Below are positions 17,022-24,719 of a DNA stretch of 38,965 bases, piece after piece. Origin of the DNA: Bacteroidia bacterium. GTDB taxonomy: Bacteria > Bacteroidota > Bacteroidia > B-17B0 > Aurantibacillaceae. The first letter of the stretch is position 1. Each line of letters begins with the position of its first letter. The stretch lies in the NCBI GenBank assembly GCA_022842625.1, contig JALHPG010000020.1, forward strand, positions 1,378 to 40,342, in the 5' to 3' direction. The notes under the pieces were generated by a model. It made no database searches. It was not told where the DNA came from and saw nothing but the letters and a program-made list of their open reading frames with translations. A program made the translations under genes and the position numbers.

Positions 17022-18068
17022 CTAAAGTTCGTTTAGGCCTTGAATTGCCGCCTCAAAATTGGGTTGAATTTTTAAGCACATGTTGTAATCTGCTTTCGCA
17101 CTTTCTTTATCTTTTAGTTTTGAATAGGTATATCCTCTGGCAAAATAAGCTTCAACAGAATTTGGATTTAAGGCTATAGCATTAGTAAAATTTTCTAAAG
17201 CATTTTTATTGTCTTTTTTGATCTCTAAATAAATTGCCCCAAGATTATAATAGCAATTTTCGCAATTTTTATTTTTTGATAGAATAGATTTGTATTCAAT
17301 GATCGCCTCATCAGTTTTTCCAAGATCTTGTAATAATTTTGCTCGGGCATAAATTGTATTATCGTTATACGGATTTATTTTTAATGCATTGTTATAGTAT
17401 TCAAGCGCAATAGGATTTTTTCTGGCAGAATACATTACCGCAATATCAATAAACGCATTTTCGTATTTTATATCCTGTTCAATAGCAGTTTCTAAACTTG
17501 AAATTGCTCTACCTGTATCGCCGCTTTCTCTATAAATGCTGCCTTTTAAGTAATAGGCTTTTGCAGATCGGTCGTTAATTTTTAAAGCCTTGTTAACGTA
17601 ATCAATACCTTTTTGATATTGTTTAACCAAATAATATAATTCAGATAATTTTAATAAGGCATCTACGTTATCTGGAAATTTTTTTTCGATTATTTCTAAA
17701 AGGTCTTTTGCTAAACGCGTGTTATTTTGGGTGTAATAGGCGTCAACTAATGTCATGTAAAAATTAGCTTTCGTGCTATCCATTCTAATGGCACGCTTAG
17801 CGTCGTTTACAGCCTCGGGTAATTGTTTTAAAGAAATATAAATGGTTGCTCTAGTGTTATATAATTCAGGATCATTCGGATTTTTCACTAACTCCGCATT
17901 AATTGCCTTTAATTGCGGCGAGTTTAATTTAATGCTCAAGCTATCTGCTGTTTTATTTTCGCTTTCAGTTGTTTCGCTAGATCCGCTTTTGCATGAATTT
18001 AAACTCAGCAAAAAAAGCGCAGAAATTGTAAATACAATAAAACGAGTTTGTTTGAAATTAAAGTTCAT
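17022..18068 (-). CDS. Tetratricopeptide-repeat lipoprotein
   Basis: A 348-residue protein with a lipoprotein signal (hydrophobic 10-23, then LNSC with C26). The remainder is a run of about eight TPR motifs; clear ones are ALYNTRATIYISLKQLPEAV, KAYYLKGSIYRESGDTGRAI, NTIYARAKLLQDLGKTDEAI and VEAYFARGYTYSKLKDKESA. It probably acts as a periplasmic scaffold. It is the last gene of the leftward operon from the MCE gene: its start overlaps the CCG-domain gene by 11 bp, implying coupled translation and a possible link with that complex. Confidence 0.88.
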   Translation of the reverse strand: MNFNFKQTRFIVFTISALFLLSLNSCKSGSSETTESENKTADSLSIKLNSPQLKAINAELVKNPNDPELYNTRATIYISLKQLPEAVNDAKRAIRMDSTKANFYMTLVDAYYTQNNTRLAKDLLEIIEKKFPDNVDALLKLSELYYLVKQYQKGIDYVNKALKINDRSAKAYYLKGSIYRESGDTGRAISSLETAIEQDIKYENAFIDIAVMYSARKNPIALEYYNNALKINPYNDNTIYARAKLLQDLGKTDEAIIEYKSILSKNKNCENCYYNLGAIYLEIKKDNKNALENFTNAIALNPNSVEAYFARGYTYSKLKDKESAKADYNMCLKIQPNFEAAIQGLNEL

Positions 18069-18846
18069 TTGCAGTGGCTATTAATTCAGCAATATCTAAT
18101 ACTTTTGTTTTTTCTTCTTTATTAAAATGTTTCACACCGTCTGTCATCATAGTGTTGCAAAACGGACAGCCAACCGCAATTACATCTGGATTTAAAGCTA
18201 ATGCTTCTTCGGCACGTTCAACGTTCACTTCTTTTGTTCCTTTTTCTGCTTCCTTAAACATTTGCGCTCCACCTGCACCGCAACACAATCCTTTAGCTTT
18301 ACTGCGTTTCATTTCTGCTAATTCTGCGTCTAATTTTTGAATGATCTCGCGCGGCGCTTCGTAAACATCGTTAGCTCTTCCTAAATAACATGGGTCATGA
18401 AAAACAATTTTCTTTCCTTTAAATTCTCCGCCGGTTACTTTTAATTTTCCTTCATTAATTAATTCCTGAACTAATTGTGTGTGGTGAACTACTTCGTAAT
18501 TACCTCCCAAAGCAGGGTATTCATTTTTGATTGTATTAAAACAATGCGGACAACCGGTAACTATTTTTTTTATGTTATAACCATTCATTACATTAATGTT
18601 TTGCATGGCTTGCATTTGAAATAAGAATTCATTCCCTGCACGTTTTGCGGGATCGCCGGTACAACCTTCTTCAGAGCCAAGAATGGCAAACTTAATGTTT
18701 ACATGATCTAAAATGCGAACAATTGCTTTGGTGATCTTTTTTGCGCGATCGTCAAAACTTCCGCTGCAACCTACCCAAAATAAAATCTCCGGAGTTTCAC
18801 CGTTGGCAAGCATTTCCTGCATTGTTGGAACTTTAATTGTACTCAT
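18058..18846 (-). CDS. CCG-domain Fe-S protein (HdrB/HdrD-like subunit)
   Basis: A 262-residue soluble protein made of two cysteine-rich CCG (DUF224) domains, as in heterodisulfide reductase subunit B/D and GlcF. The C-terminal domain is complete: C153 (HDPCYLGR), C188-C189 (GLCCGAGGAQMF) and C227/C230 (GCPFC). The N-terminal domain has C27, C62 (EEGCTGD, with only one of the paired cysteines) and C99/C102 (GCPHC). A non-cubane 4Fe-4S centre is expected in the C-terminal half. Two genes upstream is a membrane protein with two ferredoxin-type clusters; together they make the parts of a membrane HdrDE-like or ETF:menaquinone oxidoreductase-like enzyme, here in two chains. Confidence 0.88.
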   Translation of the reverse strand: MSTIKVPTMQEMLANGETPEILFWVGCSGSFDDRAKKITKAIVRILDHVNIKFAILGSEEGCTGDPAKRAGNEFLFQMQAMQNINVMNGYNIKKIVTGCPHCFNTIKNEYPALGGNYEVVHHTQLVQELINEGKLKVTGGEFKGKKIVFHDPCYLGRANDVYEAPREIIQKLDAELAEMKRSKAKGLCCGAGGAQMFKEAEKGTKEVNVERAEEALALNPDVIAVGCPFCNTMMTDGVKHFNKEEKTKVLDIAELIATANEL

Positions 18847-18889
18847 GGTTTAATTTTTTTCAATTAAATTTTATTTAACTTTTGAAGAA

Positions 18890-19315
18890 TTAGTTTTGAA
18901 AAACTTCGATCGTCACTTCTTTCTGAACCAGATCGGTGAATCTTCCTTCATAACGTGTTGCTCTTACCATGTGGTTATCTACCCAATGGTAATTACCACC
19001 GCGGGGTTTGCCCATTAATAATCCATGATACTTAAATCCATTTGCTTCTAACCATTTTTCGGTTACCTCTCTGTGAGCTTCGGTGCGTGATGTAAAAAAT
19101 GTAATGATGTGCCCTTCGTTAAACCATTTATTTAAAGTCACTAACGCTTCCGGATATAAAGCAGCAGTTTCCATTCTCTCCGGTTCTTCATTCGGAATAT
19201 CATCGCAAATGGTGCCGTCAATATCAATTAAATAATTTTTAATATTTGAAGGCAGGATAGGACTTATTTTTTGTCCATTCTCTTCTTTTTCTAATAAGGT
19301 AAAATTTGTATTCAT
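18890..19315 (-). CDS. HAD-like phosphatase of unknown substrate
   Basis: A 141-residue protein with the HAD core: D31-x-D33 in YLIDIDGTICDD, motif II in FFTSR (73-77), K103 in GKPRGGNYH and D113 in WVDNH. No large cap domain, so the substrate may be large or the cap may come from a partner. Close relatives are sometimes labelled phosphoheptose isomerase, which the motifs do not support. The frame extends 25 codons further upstream into the preceding gene, but family-like sequence begins at MNTNFTLLEK (ATG at 19315), seven bases after that gene's stop. It lies between the two Fe-S genes in the operon. Confidence 0.8.
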   Translation of the reverse strand: MNTNFTLLEKEENGQKISPILPSNIKNYLIDIDGTICDDIPNEEPERMETAALYPEALVTLNKWFNEGHIITFFTSRTEAHREVTEKWLEANGFKYHGLLMGKPRGGNYHWVDNHMVRATRYEGRFTDLVQKEVTIEVFQN

Positions 19316-19322
19316 AATGGTA

Positions 19323-20648
19323 TTAATTTTCGTTGATCCAATTAGCTCTATCTGCTTGACTAAATTGCCATGGCGCACCGTTGTTCTCAATATTAGTAAA
19401 CATGGTATTTAATTCGCTCGGGCTATTACTTTCCTCCATCACTAAATAACGGCGCATTTCAATAATAATAGCAAGTGGGTCTATGTTGATCGGACATTCT
19501 TGAACGCAAGCGTTACACGAGTTACAAGCCCAAATTTCTTCGTGTTTAATGTAATCACCTAATAACGATTTTCCGTCATCAACAAAAGTTCCTTTATTAG
19601 CATCAATATTTTTTCCAACTTCTTCTAATCTGTCACGCGTATCCATCATTATTTTACGCGGCGATAATAATTTACCGGTAATGTTTTGCGGACAAGCAGA
19701 GGTGCATCTTCCACACTCGGTGCAGCTATAAGCGTCCATTAAATTTTTCCAATTAAGGTCCTGTACATCTTTAACACCAAAGCGCACCGGATTATTTGGA
19801 TCCGTTTTTGGAACATAGGCTGGATCAAAATTTGGAGCAACCACATCGGTAACAGACTCAAGTGTTGTGAATTCACCTTTTGGTTTTAAATTAGAAAAGT
19901 ATGTATTAGGAAAACCTAAAACAATGTGTAAGTGTTTAGAAAATGGTAAGTAATTTAAAAACCCTAACACCATTAAAAAATGGCCCCACCAACCAACACG
20001 TTCAACTAAATGTAAACCGCCATCAGACATACCGCCAAATAATATTGGACCTAAATGACTACTAACCGAAAAGCCCAAAGTGCCTTCACCAAGATCTTTC
20101 GCATGAGATAAACTTCTTGAATAAAGAACTTCGTCTGCACCATTCATCATAAAAATAAAACAGATCAAAATAATTTCGCTAATTAAAATAATATTGGCAT
20201 CTAATTTTGGCCATCCATTTAATTCGCTTTTTACTAAACGCGGAACTTTTAATAAATTTCTTCTTGATAAGAAGGCAACTGTGCCTATAAATGCAAGTAC
20301 AGAAAGTATTTCAATAAAACTTACCATGAATGTGTAAAAACCGCCTAACGATTCTCTAAACGCACGGTGACTGCCTGCTGCCCCATCAAAAATAATTTCA
20401 AGTAATTCTATTTGAGTAATGATAAAGGCTGCGTATAAAAATAAATGCAGAATTGCAGGAATTGGCCTTGAAAACATTTTTTGCTGACCAAAGGCAACCA
20501 ACATCATCGTCTTAAAACGGTCGCTGGTGCTGCCTGAAAACGAAACGTTTTTGCCTAGTAGTATATTCCTTCTGATTTTTTTTACATTAATATAAAAGAA
20601 AGCCGAAGCTCCAATTAGAAGAATAGTGAAAATAATAGAACTTATCAT
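19323..20648 (-). CDS. Membrane-bound Fe-S oxidoreductase (NarI-like heme b plus two 4Fe-4S)
   Basis: A 441-residue protein with two parts. Residues 1-245 hold about six hydrophobic segments, like the heme-b subunits NarI/HdrE; candidate heme ligands are H68 (ILHLFLYAAF), H223 (WWGHFLMVLG), H239 and H241 (KHLHIVLG). Residues 300-390 carry two ferredoxin motifs, C309-x2-C312-x2-C315-x3-C319 and C375-x2-C378-x2-C381-x3-C385. Partner CCG domains, fused in many homologues, are encoded separately at 18058. I infer an enzyme passing electrons between the menaquinone pool and a cytoplasmic donor such as ETF. Direction and donor are not shown by the sequence. It starts two bases after the MCE gene. 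Confidence 0.87.
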   Translation of the reverse strand: MISSIIFTILLIGASAFFYINVKKIRRNILLGKNVSFSGSTSDRFKTMMLVAFGQQKMFSRPIPAILHLFLYAAFIITQIELLEIIFDGAAGSHRAFRESLGGFYTFMVSFIEILSVLAFIGTVAFLSRRNLLKVPRLVKSELNGWPKLDANIILISEIILICFIFMMNGADEVLYSRSLSHAKDLGEGTLGFSVSSHLGPILFGGMSDGGLHLVERVGWWGHFLMVLGFLNYLPFSKHLHIVLGFPNTYFSNLKPKGEFTTLESVTDVVAPNFDPAYVPKTDPNNPVRFGVKDVQDLNWKNLMDAYSCTECGRCTSACPQNITGKLLSPRKIMMDTRDRLEEVGKNIDANKGTFVDDGKSLLGDYIKHEEIWACNSCNACVQECPINIDPLAIIIEMRRYLVMEESNSPSELNTMFTNIENNGAPWQFSQADRANWINEN

Positions 20649-20650
20649 TT

Positions 20651-21631
20651 TTAATTGATTGTTGGTTTACGAGACTTTTTTCCAAAAACAGAGAAGTGGA
20701 TATAGCGCTCAGGATTCATACGTAGATCTTTTAATAATTTATCTAAGTCTTCTGATGACTTATTTAGATTGTTATACAAAGAATCGTTTTTTGCTAGTTT
20801 ACCCATAGTACCTTGCCCTTCATTAATTCTGGCGAGCATGATATTTAATTCTCTCATCGATTTATCGGCGTTAGCAATAGCATCTTTAAGTTGCGCCTTT
20901 GCTAAACTATCTGTCATGCTGCTAACATTGCTAATAATGTTGTCAATTCTTTGTCCGTTTTTATTTAGGTTAGTGGTGATCTGGTTTAAGTTAGAAAGCA
21001 CACTTGATATTTTTACTTTTTCAGAACCTACTAAATCATCTAATTTGTAAGCGGTTTGCTCTAAAGTTAAGATCGCTTTTCTAACACTCTCAAAAGATTT
21101 ATCTAAGTTGTCGCGTGTTTTTGTATTTAAAATTAAACTTACAACAGACATAACACTATCCATGCTGCTAATTAAATTTTCAGCCTTTGCTTGAATAGGA
21201 GCAATTCGCTTATCCAATGCTTCTTTAAAACCTTCCTCTGTTTCGGCAGTTAAAGTATCGCCACTTTTTACGAATTCTGTGGCGTCGCTATAAATAATTT
21301 CAACGGCTTTAGAGCCTAATAAGTCAGAGCTGATGGCCTTTGCAATTGAGCCTTTTGGGATCATCACATCTTCCGTTAATAAAAATTTCACTAATACTTT
21401 ATTTTTTCCGCCTTGTTGAAATAAGGATATGGCATTAACCTGTCCGATCTTAAAACCATTAATAAGTATAGGATTTGCCGGAATTAAATTGTCGATCTTT
21501 GGATAAACAGCATATAAATAATATTTGCGCGAAAAAAGGTTTGAGCCTTTTAAAAAATTAATGCCCCAAATAAAAGCAGCGATAGCCGATAAAACTACAA
21601 TTCCTATTTTAAATTCTTTACTTATCTTCAC
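20651..21631 (-). CDS. MCE family protein (MlaD-like)
   Basis: A 326-residue protein with one N-terminal membrane anchor (about 8-27, FKIGIVVLSAIAAFIWGINFLKG in part), then an MCE domain (about 38-115: LYAVYPKIDNLIPANPILINGFKIGQV, ISSDLLGSKAVEI), then a long helical tail with Asn/Leu-rich coiled-coil character to about 315. MlaD-type proteins form rings that carry phospholipid between the inner and outer membranes with an ABC transporter (MlaEF). No mlaE or mlaF is in view. The start is GTG at 21631. It is the first gene of a five-gene leftward operon, two bases from the Fe-S membrane gene. Confidence 0.9.
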   Translation of the reverse strand: MKISKEFKIGIVVLSAIAAFIWGINFLKGSNLFSRKYYLYAVYPKIDNLIPANPILINGFKIGQVNAISLFQQGGKNKVLVKFLLTEDVMIPKGSIAKAISSDLLGSKAVEIIYSDATEFVKSGDTLTAETEEGFKEALDKRIAPIQAKAENLISSMDSVMSVVSLILNTKTRDNLDKSFESVRKAILTLEQTAYKLDDLVGSEKVKISSVLSNLNQITTNLNKNGQRIDNIISNVSSMTDSLAKAQLKDAIANADKSMRELNIMLARINEGQGTMGKLAKNDSLYNNLNKSSEDLDKLLKDLRMNPERYIHFSVFGKKSRKPTIN

Positions 21632-21694
21632 AAAAAAGTATCTATTTTTAATGCATAAATATAGGTATTTTATATTTATTAAAATAGCCCTAAA

Positions 21695-22237
21695 ATGAAC
21701 CAGAAATTAAAGAATGAAGAGCTAAACAGGCTAAATGTTGATGAATTTAAAAATGCTAAAAAACAAACGCTGGTTGTTGTTTTAGATAATGTTAGAAGTC
21801 TTAATAACGTAGGCTCTGCGTTCAGAACCGGTGATGCTTTTTTGATAGAAGAAATTATTTTATGCGGTGTTACAGGAACGCCACCCAATAAGGAGATCGA
21901 AAAAACTGCTTTGGGCGCTACTTCTACGGTTAAATGGACTTATTTTAAAACCACTTTAGAGGCGATCGCACATCTTAAACAAAGAAATTACACTCCTTTT
22001 GCAGTTGAGCAGGCCAATAAAAGTATACCCTTAAACGAATTTACTTCTTACGATGAAAGGATCGCTTTGGTTTTTGGGAACGAGGTTTATGGTGTAGATC
22101 AAGAGGTAATAGACGTTTGTGTTGGGGTAATTGAAATTCCGCAAGCGGGCACCAAACACTCTCTTAACATATCTGTAAGTATGGGTATTGTGCTTTGGGA
22201 GATCATCAGGCATTCTCTGGCTAATTCTTCTAAATAA
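21695..22237 (+). CDS. TrmH/SpoU family RNA methyltransferase
   Basis: A 180-residue SPOUT-class methyltransferase that 2'-O-methylates RNA, probably tRNA or rRNA. All three SpoU motifs are present: motif 1 NVRSLNNVGSAFRTGDAF (32-49, with the catalytic Arg of the family), motif 2 ALVFGNEVYGVDQEV (about 124-138) and motif 3 IEIPQAGTKHSLNISVSMGIVLWE. It lacks an N-terminal RNA-binding extension, like TrmL-sized members. It is divergent from the MCE operon; a 63-bp AT-rich gap separates them. Confidence 0.92.
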   Translation: MNQKLKNEELNRLNVDEFKNAKKQTLVVVLDNVRSLNNVGSAFRTGDAFLIEEIILCGVTGTPPNKEIEKTALGATSTVKWTYFKTTLEAIAHLKQRNYTPFAVEQANKSIPLNEFTSYDERIALVFGNEVYGVDQEVIDVCVGVIEIPQAGTKHSLNISVSMGIVLWEIIRHSLANSSK

Positions 22238-22301
22238 TAGCAGTTTTTTATTAACTTTAATTGAAAATACACTGCAATTAATTTCTTAACGTTAAACAAA
22301 A

Positions 22302-23123
22302 ATGATCGGTATGAAAAATTTTATTCAAAATGTCTTCTATTGCGTTTTAATTTTTATTCTAAGCCAACAAGCTAGATCTCAGGTTAATTTTCCTGCATTA
22401 AATCTTAATGTGCCAATAAATACTGTTGTTGGAAATCATTCTTTTGTATTGATTAATTCTTGCCAATCTCAAGATTTTCATATTATTAGTACGCCTACAA
22501 ACGGCGGATTAATACCAGTGGCAACAGGCCTGCAATTTGTTTTAAAAATCAGTGGAATAAATATTGCCTTTCCAAATGTTTCTTTAACCTGTTTGCAAAC
22601 AGGTACGGTTCCTGTTGTTGTAGGTAACACCTATACATTTACGAACCCAAACAATCAATTTCAATTTACCTGCATAGGGCCGGCTACAGTTAATTGTCAG
22701 TTTTTATTGGTTGGAACGCCTACAAATTTAAATCAATCTTACGAATGTGGTTATGATGTTGCGTTTACATTGGGGAATTGTCAGAACTCGTCTATTTTTA
22801 GCGGCCTTACTCAAATGCCAATTATTTCGGGCAATACACTTTGCAATGTTGGAATAAGTAATGCGATCTCAGAGAAAAGTAAAGTCTCTCAAGCCGGTAT
22901 TTTTCCAAATCCTAGCACCGGCGAATTTTATTTGCAAGTAAATGCTGTTACAGAAGATCTTAAATTGGAAGTATACAATGCTATTGGACAATTAATTCTT
23001 ACTGATCCAATTCTGGAAATTACTTCTAAAATTAGTTTGGTTAACCAACCAAATGGAATTTATTTTATAAAAATAAAAGACGGAAATAACATTATCAGAA
23101 CCGAAAAAATTGTAAAAGAATAA
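22302..23123 (+). CDS. Secreted T9SS type A sorting-domain protein
   Basis: A 273-residue exported protein, unrecognised apart from its ends. The signal peptide (NFIQNVFYCVLIFILSQQARSQ) is better placed from the second ATG at 22311 than from 22302. The middle is beta-rich with about eight cysteines (NSCQS, LTCLQ, FTCIG, NCQF, ECGY, NCQN, LCNV), probably disulfide-bonded. From about 198 it has the type A sorting domain: AGIFPNPSTGEFYLQV, then YNAIGQLIL, and NGIYFIKIKDGNNIIRTEKIVKE. It should be exported by the T9SS that includes SprA. It is convergent with the DAHP synthase gene, two bases between stops. Confidence 0.85.
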   Translation: MIGMKNFIQNVFYCVLIFILSQQARSQVNFPALNLNVPINTVVGNHSFVLINSCQSQDFHIISTPTNGGLIPVATGLQFVLKISGINIAFPNVSLTCLQTGTVPVVVGNTYTFTNPNNQFQFTCIGPATVNCQFLLVGTPTNLNQSYECGYDVAFTLGNCQNSSIFSGLTQMPIISGNTLCNVGISNAISEKSKVSQAGIFPNPSTGEFYLQVNAVTEDLKLEVYNAIGQLILTDPILEITSKISLVNQPNGIYFIKIKDGNNIIRTEKIVKE

Positions 23124-23125
23124 TT

Positions 23126-24199
23126 TTACTTATTCATTAATCCGTTTTGAATGCGAATACTTTCTTCGTGTAACAACTGACAGATCTTTTCTACGTGGTT
23201 AGGCGAGAGACCTAGTTTTTGTGCAAGTTGTATACGTGTCCGCAAAAGTTCTTGCCATCGCTCAAGTTGAAAAATAGTAATGTTATGTTCTTTTTTATAA
23301 TTTCCAATTTGTTCAATTATTTGCGTGCGTTTTTTAAGAACATGTATTAATTCTTCATCGATCTCATCAATAATATTTCTTAACTCAGATAATTTATTTA
23401 CGGCATCTTCGGTACAAACCTCTTTACGTAAAATTAATTTTGAAATTAATTCGCCTAATTGTTTTGGTGTTAACTGTTGTTCAGCATCACTTAATGCAAC
23501 AGAAGGATCAAAATGAGATTCTATCATTAAGCCATTCATACCTAAGTCCAACGCTTTTTGCGCAACAGATGGAATTAATTCTCTGTTACCGCTAATATGA
23601 CTTGGATCGCAAATTATGGGTAATTCGGGAAACAAAGTGCGTAACTCAATTGGTAATTGCCATAAAGGATTATTGCGGTATTTTGTTTTATCATGAAAAT
23701 GAAAGCCTCTGTGCACCGCCGCTAATTTTGTAATACCGCTGTTATTGATACGCTCCAAAGCGCCAATCCATAATTGCAGATCGGCATGTACAGGGTTTTT
23801 TACCATCACCGGAATATCCACACCTTTTAAAACATCTGCTATTTCCTGAACACTAAAGGGATTAACAGTAGTGCGTGCCCCTATCCACAACACGTCAATG
23901 CCATATTTTAAAGCTAATTCGGTATGCTGTGCATTGGCAACTTCTACCGTAATTTTAAAACCAAATTCTTTTTTTACCTCGTTAAGCCATTTTAAAGCCT
24001 CTTCGCCTTTGCCCTCAAAGGCATTTGGGCGTGTACGGGGTTTCCAAACACCAGCCCTGAATAAACTAATCTTATTAAGCTCTTTTAAACCTTTTGCAGT
24101 GGCCATTAACTGTTCTAACGACTCTGCGCCGCAAGGCCCTGCTATTAGTAAAGGTTCTGCTGTTAATGGCAACCAGGTATTTATAGGGCTAATTTTCAT
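23126..24199 (-). CDS. Bifunctional DAHP synthase / chorismate mutase
   Basis: A 357-residue fusion. The N-terminal domain (about 1-260) is a type I-beta DAHP synthase that joins phosphoenolpyruvate and erythrose 4-phosphate at the start of the shikimate pathway: IAGPCGAES with metal-ligand C23, KPRTRP (K53, R55), the AAVHRGFH loop and CDPSHISGNREL. The C-terminal part (about 262-350) is an AroQ-type chorismate mutase: LRNIIDEIDEELIHVLKKRTQIIEQIGNYKK. In such enzymes, common in Bacteroidota, the mutase domain also lets prephenate regulate the synthase. The second MITE-like element lies about 60 bp upstream of the start, in the promoter region. Confidence 0.95.
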   Translation of the reverse strand: MKISPINTWLPLTAEPLLIAGPCGAESLEQLMATAKGLKELNKISLFRAGVWKPRTRPNAFEGKGEEALKWLNEVKKEFGFKITVEVANAQHTELALKYGIDVLWIGARTTVNPFSVQEIADVLKGVDIPVMVKNPVHADLQLWIGALERINNSGITKLAAVHRGFHFHDKTKYRNNPLWQLPIELRTLFPELPIICDPSHISGNRELIPSVAQKALDLGMNGLMIESHFDPSVALSDAEQQLTPKQLGELISKLILRKEVCTEDAVNKLSELRNIIDEIDEELIHVLKKRTQIIEQIGNYKKEHNITIFQLERWQELLRTRIQLAQKLGLSPNHVEKICQLLHEESIRIQNGLMNK

Positions 24200-24260
24200 T
24201 TAAAGAGTAACAAATAAAAGGGTATAAGGTTTCAAATATACTATTATACAAAAAATATTT

Positions 24261-24402
24261 AACCACATAGTACTCATAGTTTTGCTAAACGTTTATTTCA
24301 AAATTAAGTAACACATAATTATCCGCCAAAGGCTGATAATTGCTATGATTAGCTATTTATTCAAAGTGCATTCATTTCTAAAAACTATGTATCTATGTGT
24401 TT
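24261..24402. mobile_element. MITE-like element with terminal inverted repeats, copy 2
   Basis: A block of about 142 bp is bounded by AACCACATAG TACTCATAG (24261-24279) and CTATGTATCTATGTGTTT (24385-24402). The right end is the reverse complement of the left end of copy 1 (5940-5957) at 17 of 18 positions. The interior differs from copy 1 and contains an inverted pair around ATTATCCGCCAAAGGCTGATAAT (24319-24341). Here the element lies upstream of the DAHP synthase gene. Confidence 0.65.
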
Positions 24403-24451
24403 TTTTAATAAAATGTAAATTAGTTTAGGTTTCAGACATGAAAATTACCCT

Positions 24452-24498
24452 TTTTACGGTATTTAAAAAACTAAATGATTGAATTAGTTTTACGGTAT
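24452..24498 (+). repeat. Direct repeat TTTTACGGTAT before the Cys-rich ORF
   Basis: The 11-mer TTTTACGGTAT occurs at 24452-24462 and 24488-24498, 36 bp apart. The second copy runs into the ATG of the 48-residue ORF. The spacing is about 3.4 helical turns. It could be an operator pair or a chance small duplication. Confidence 0.4.
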
Positions 24499-24643
24499 GA
24501 ATAGTGAAAAGCCTAAAGCACTTATATTTTTTCAGAATAATTGCCCTACAACTGTTTTTACAGAATGTTGTAAGAAGAAAAATGATTGCTGTAAAAAATT
24601 CAAAAAAGGCGACCGTTGCAAAAAATGCCCGGGAAGGAAGTAA
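24497..24643 (+). CDS. Small Cys/Lys-rich protein, 48 residues
   Basis: Below the usual size cutoff, this ORF encodes 48 residues with seven cysteines (C16, C24, C25, C31, C32, C41, C44) and twelve lysines, ending CKKCPGRK. The FTECCKKKNDCCKKF part has two CC pairs and the tail has a CxxC pair, a pattern typical of metal-binding small proteins. I recall similar CC-KK-CxxCP peptides as conserved hypotheticals in Bacteroidota, but have not checked. No signal peptide. It ends ten bases before the stop codon of the antisense sirtuin remnant. The ATG lies within an 11-bp direct repeat. Confidence 0.6.
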   Translation: MNSEKPKALIFFQNNCPTTVFTECCKKKNDCCKKFKKGDRCKKCPGRK

Positions 24644-24653
24644 TAAAGTTTAC

Positions 24654-24719
24654 TTACAAATTCTTAAATAATTCTTCTTTTAAAGTTCTTACGCCATTAA
24701 CAGCTGTTTGTTTAATTTG
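24654..24719 (-). pseudogene. Remnant of a sirtuin gene 3' end
   Basis: These 66 bases match 27114-27179, the 3' end of the intact sirtuin gene, at 61 positions, in the same orientation. Read on the minus strand they encode QTAVNGVRTLKEEL followed by FKNL and a stop. Of the five differences three are silent, one gives Tyr to Phe and one His to Gln. Homology stops sharply at about 24720, where a truncated T9SS gene begins on the other strand. This is a scar of recombination or insertion. Confidence 0.8.

Noticed and set aside
19316..19390. Upstream extension of the HAD phosphatase gene
   Set aside because: The extra 25 codons lie mostly inside the preceding gene and do not look like the family; the ATG at 19315 fits the usual N-terminus.
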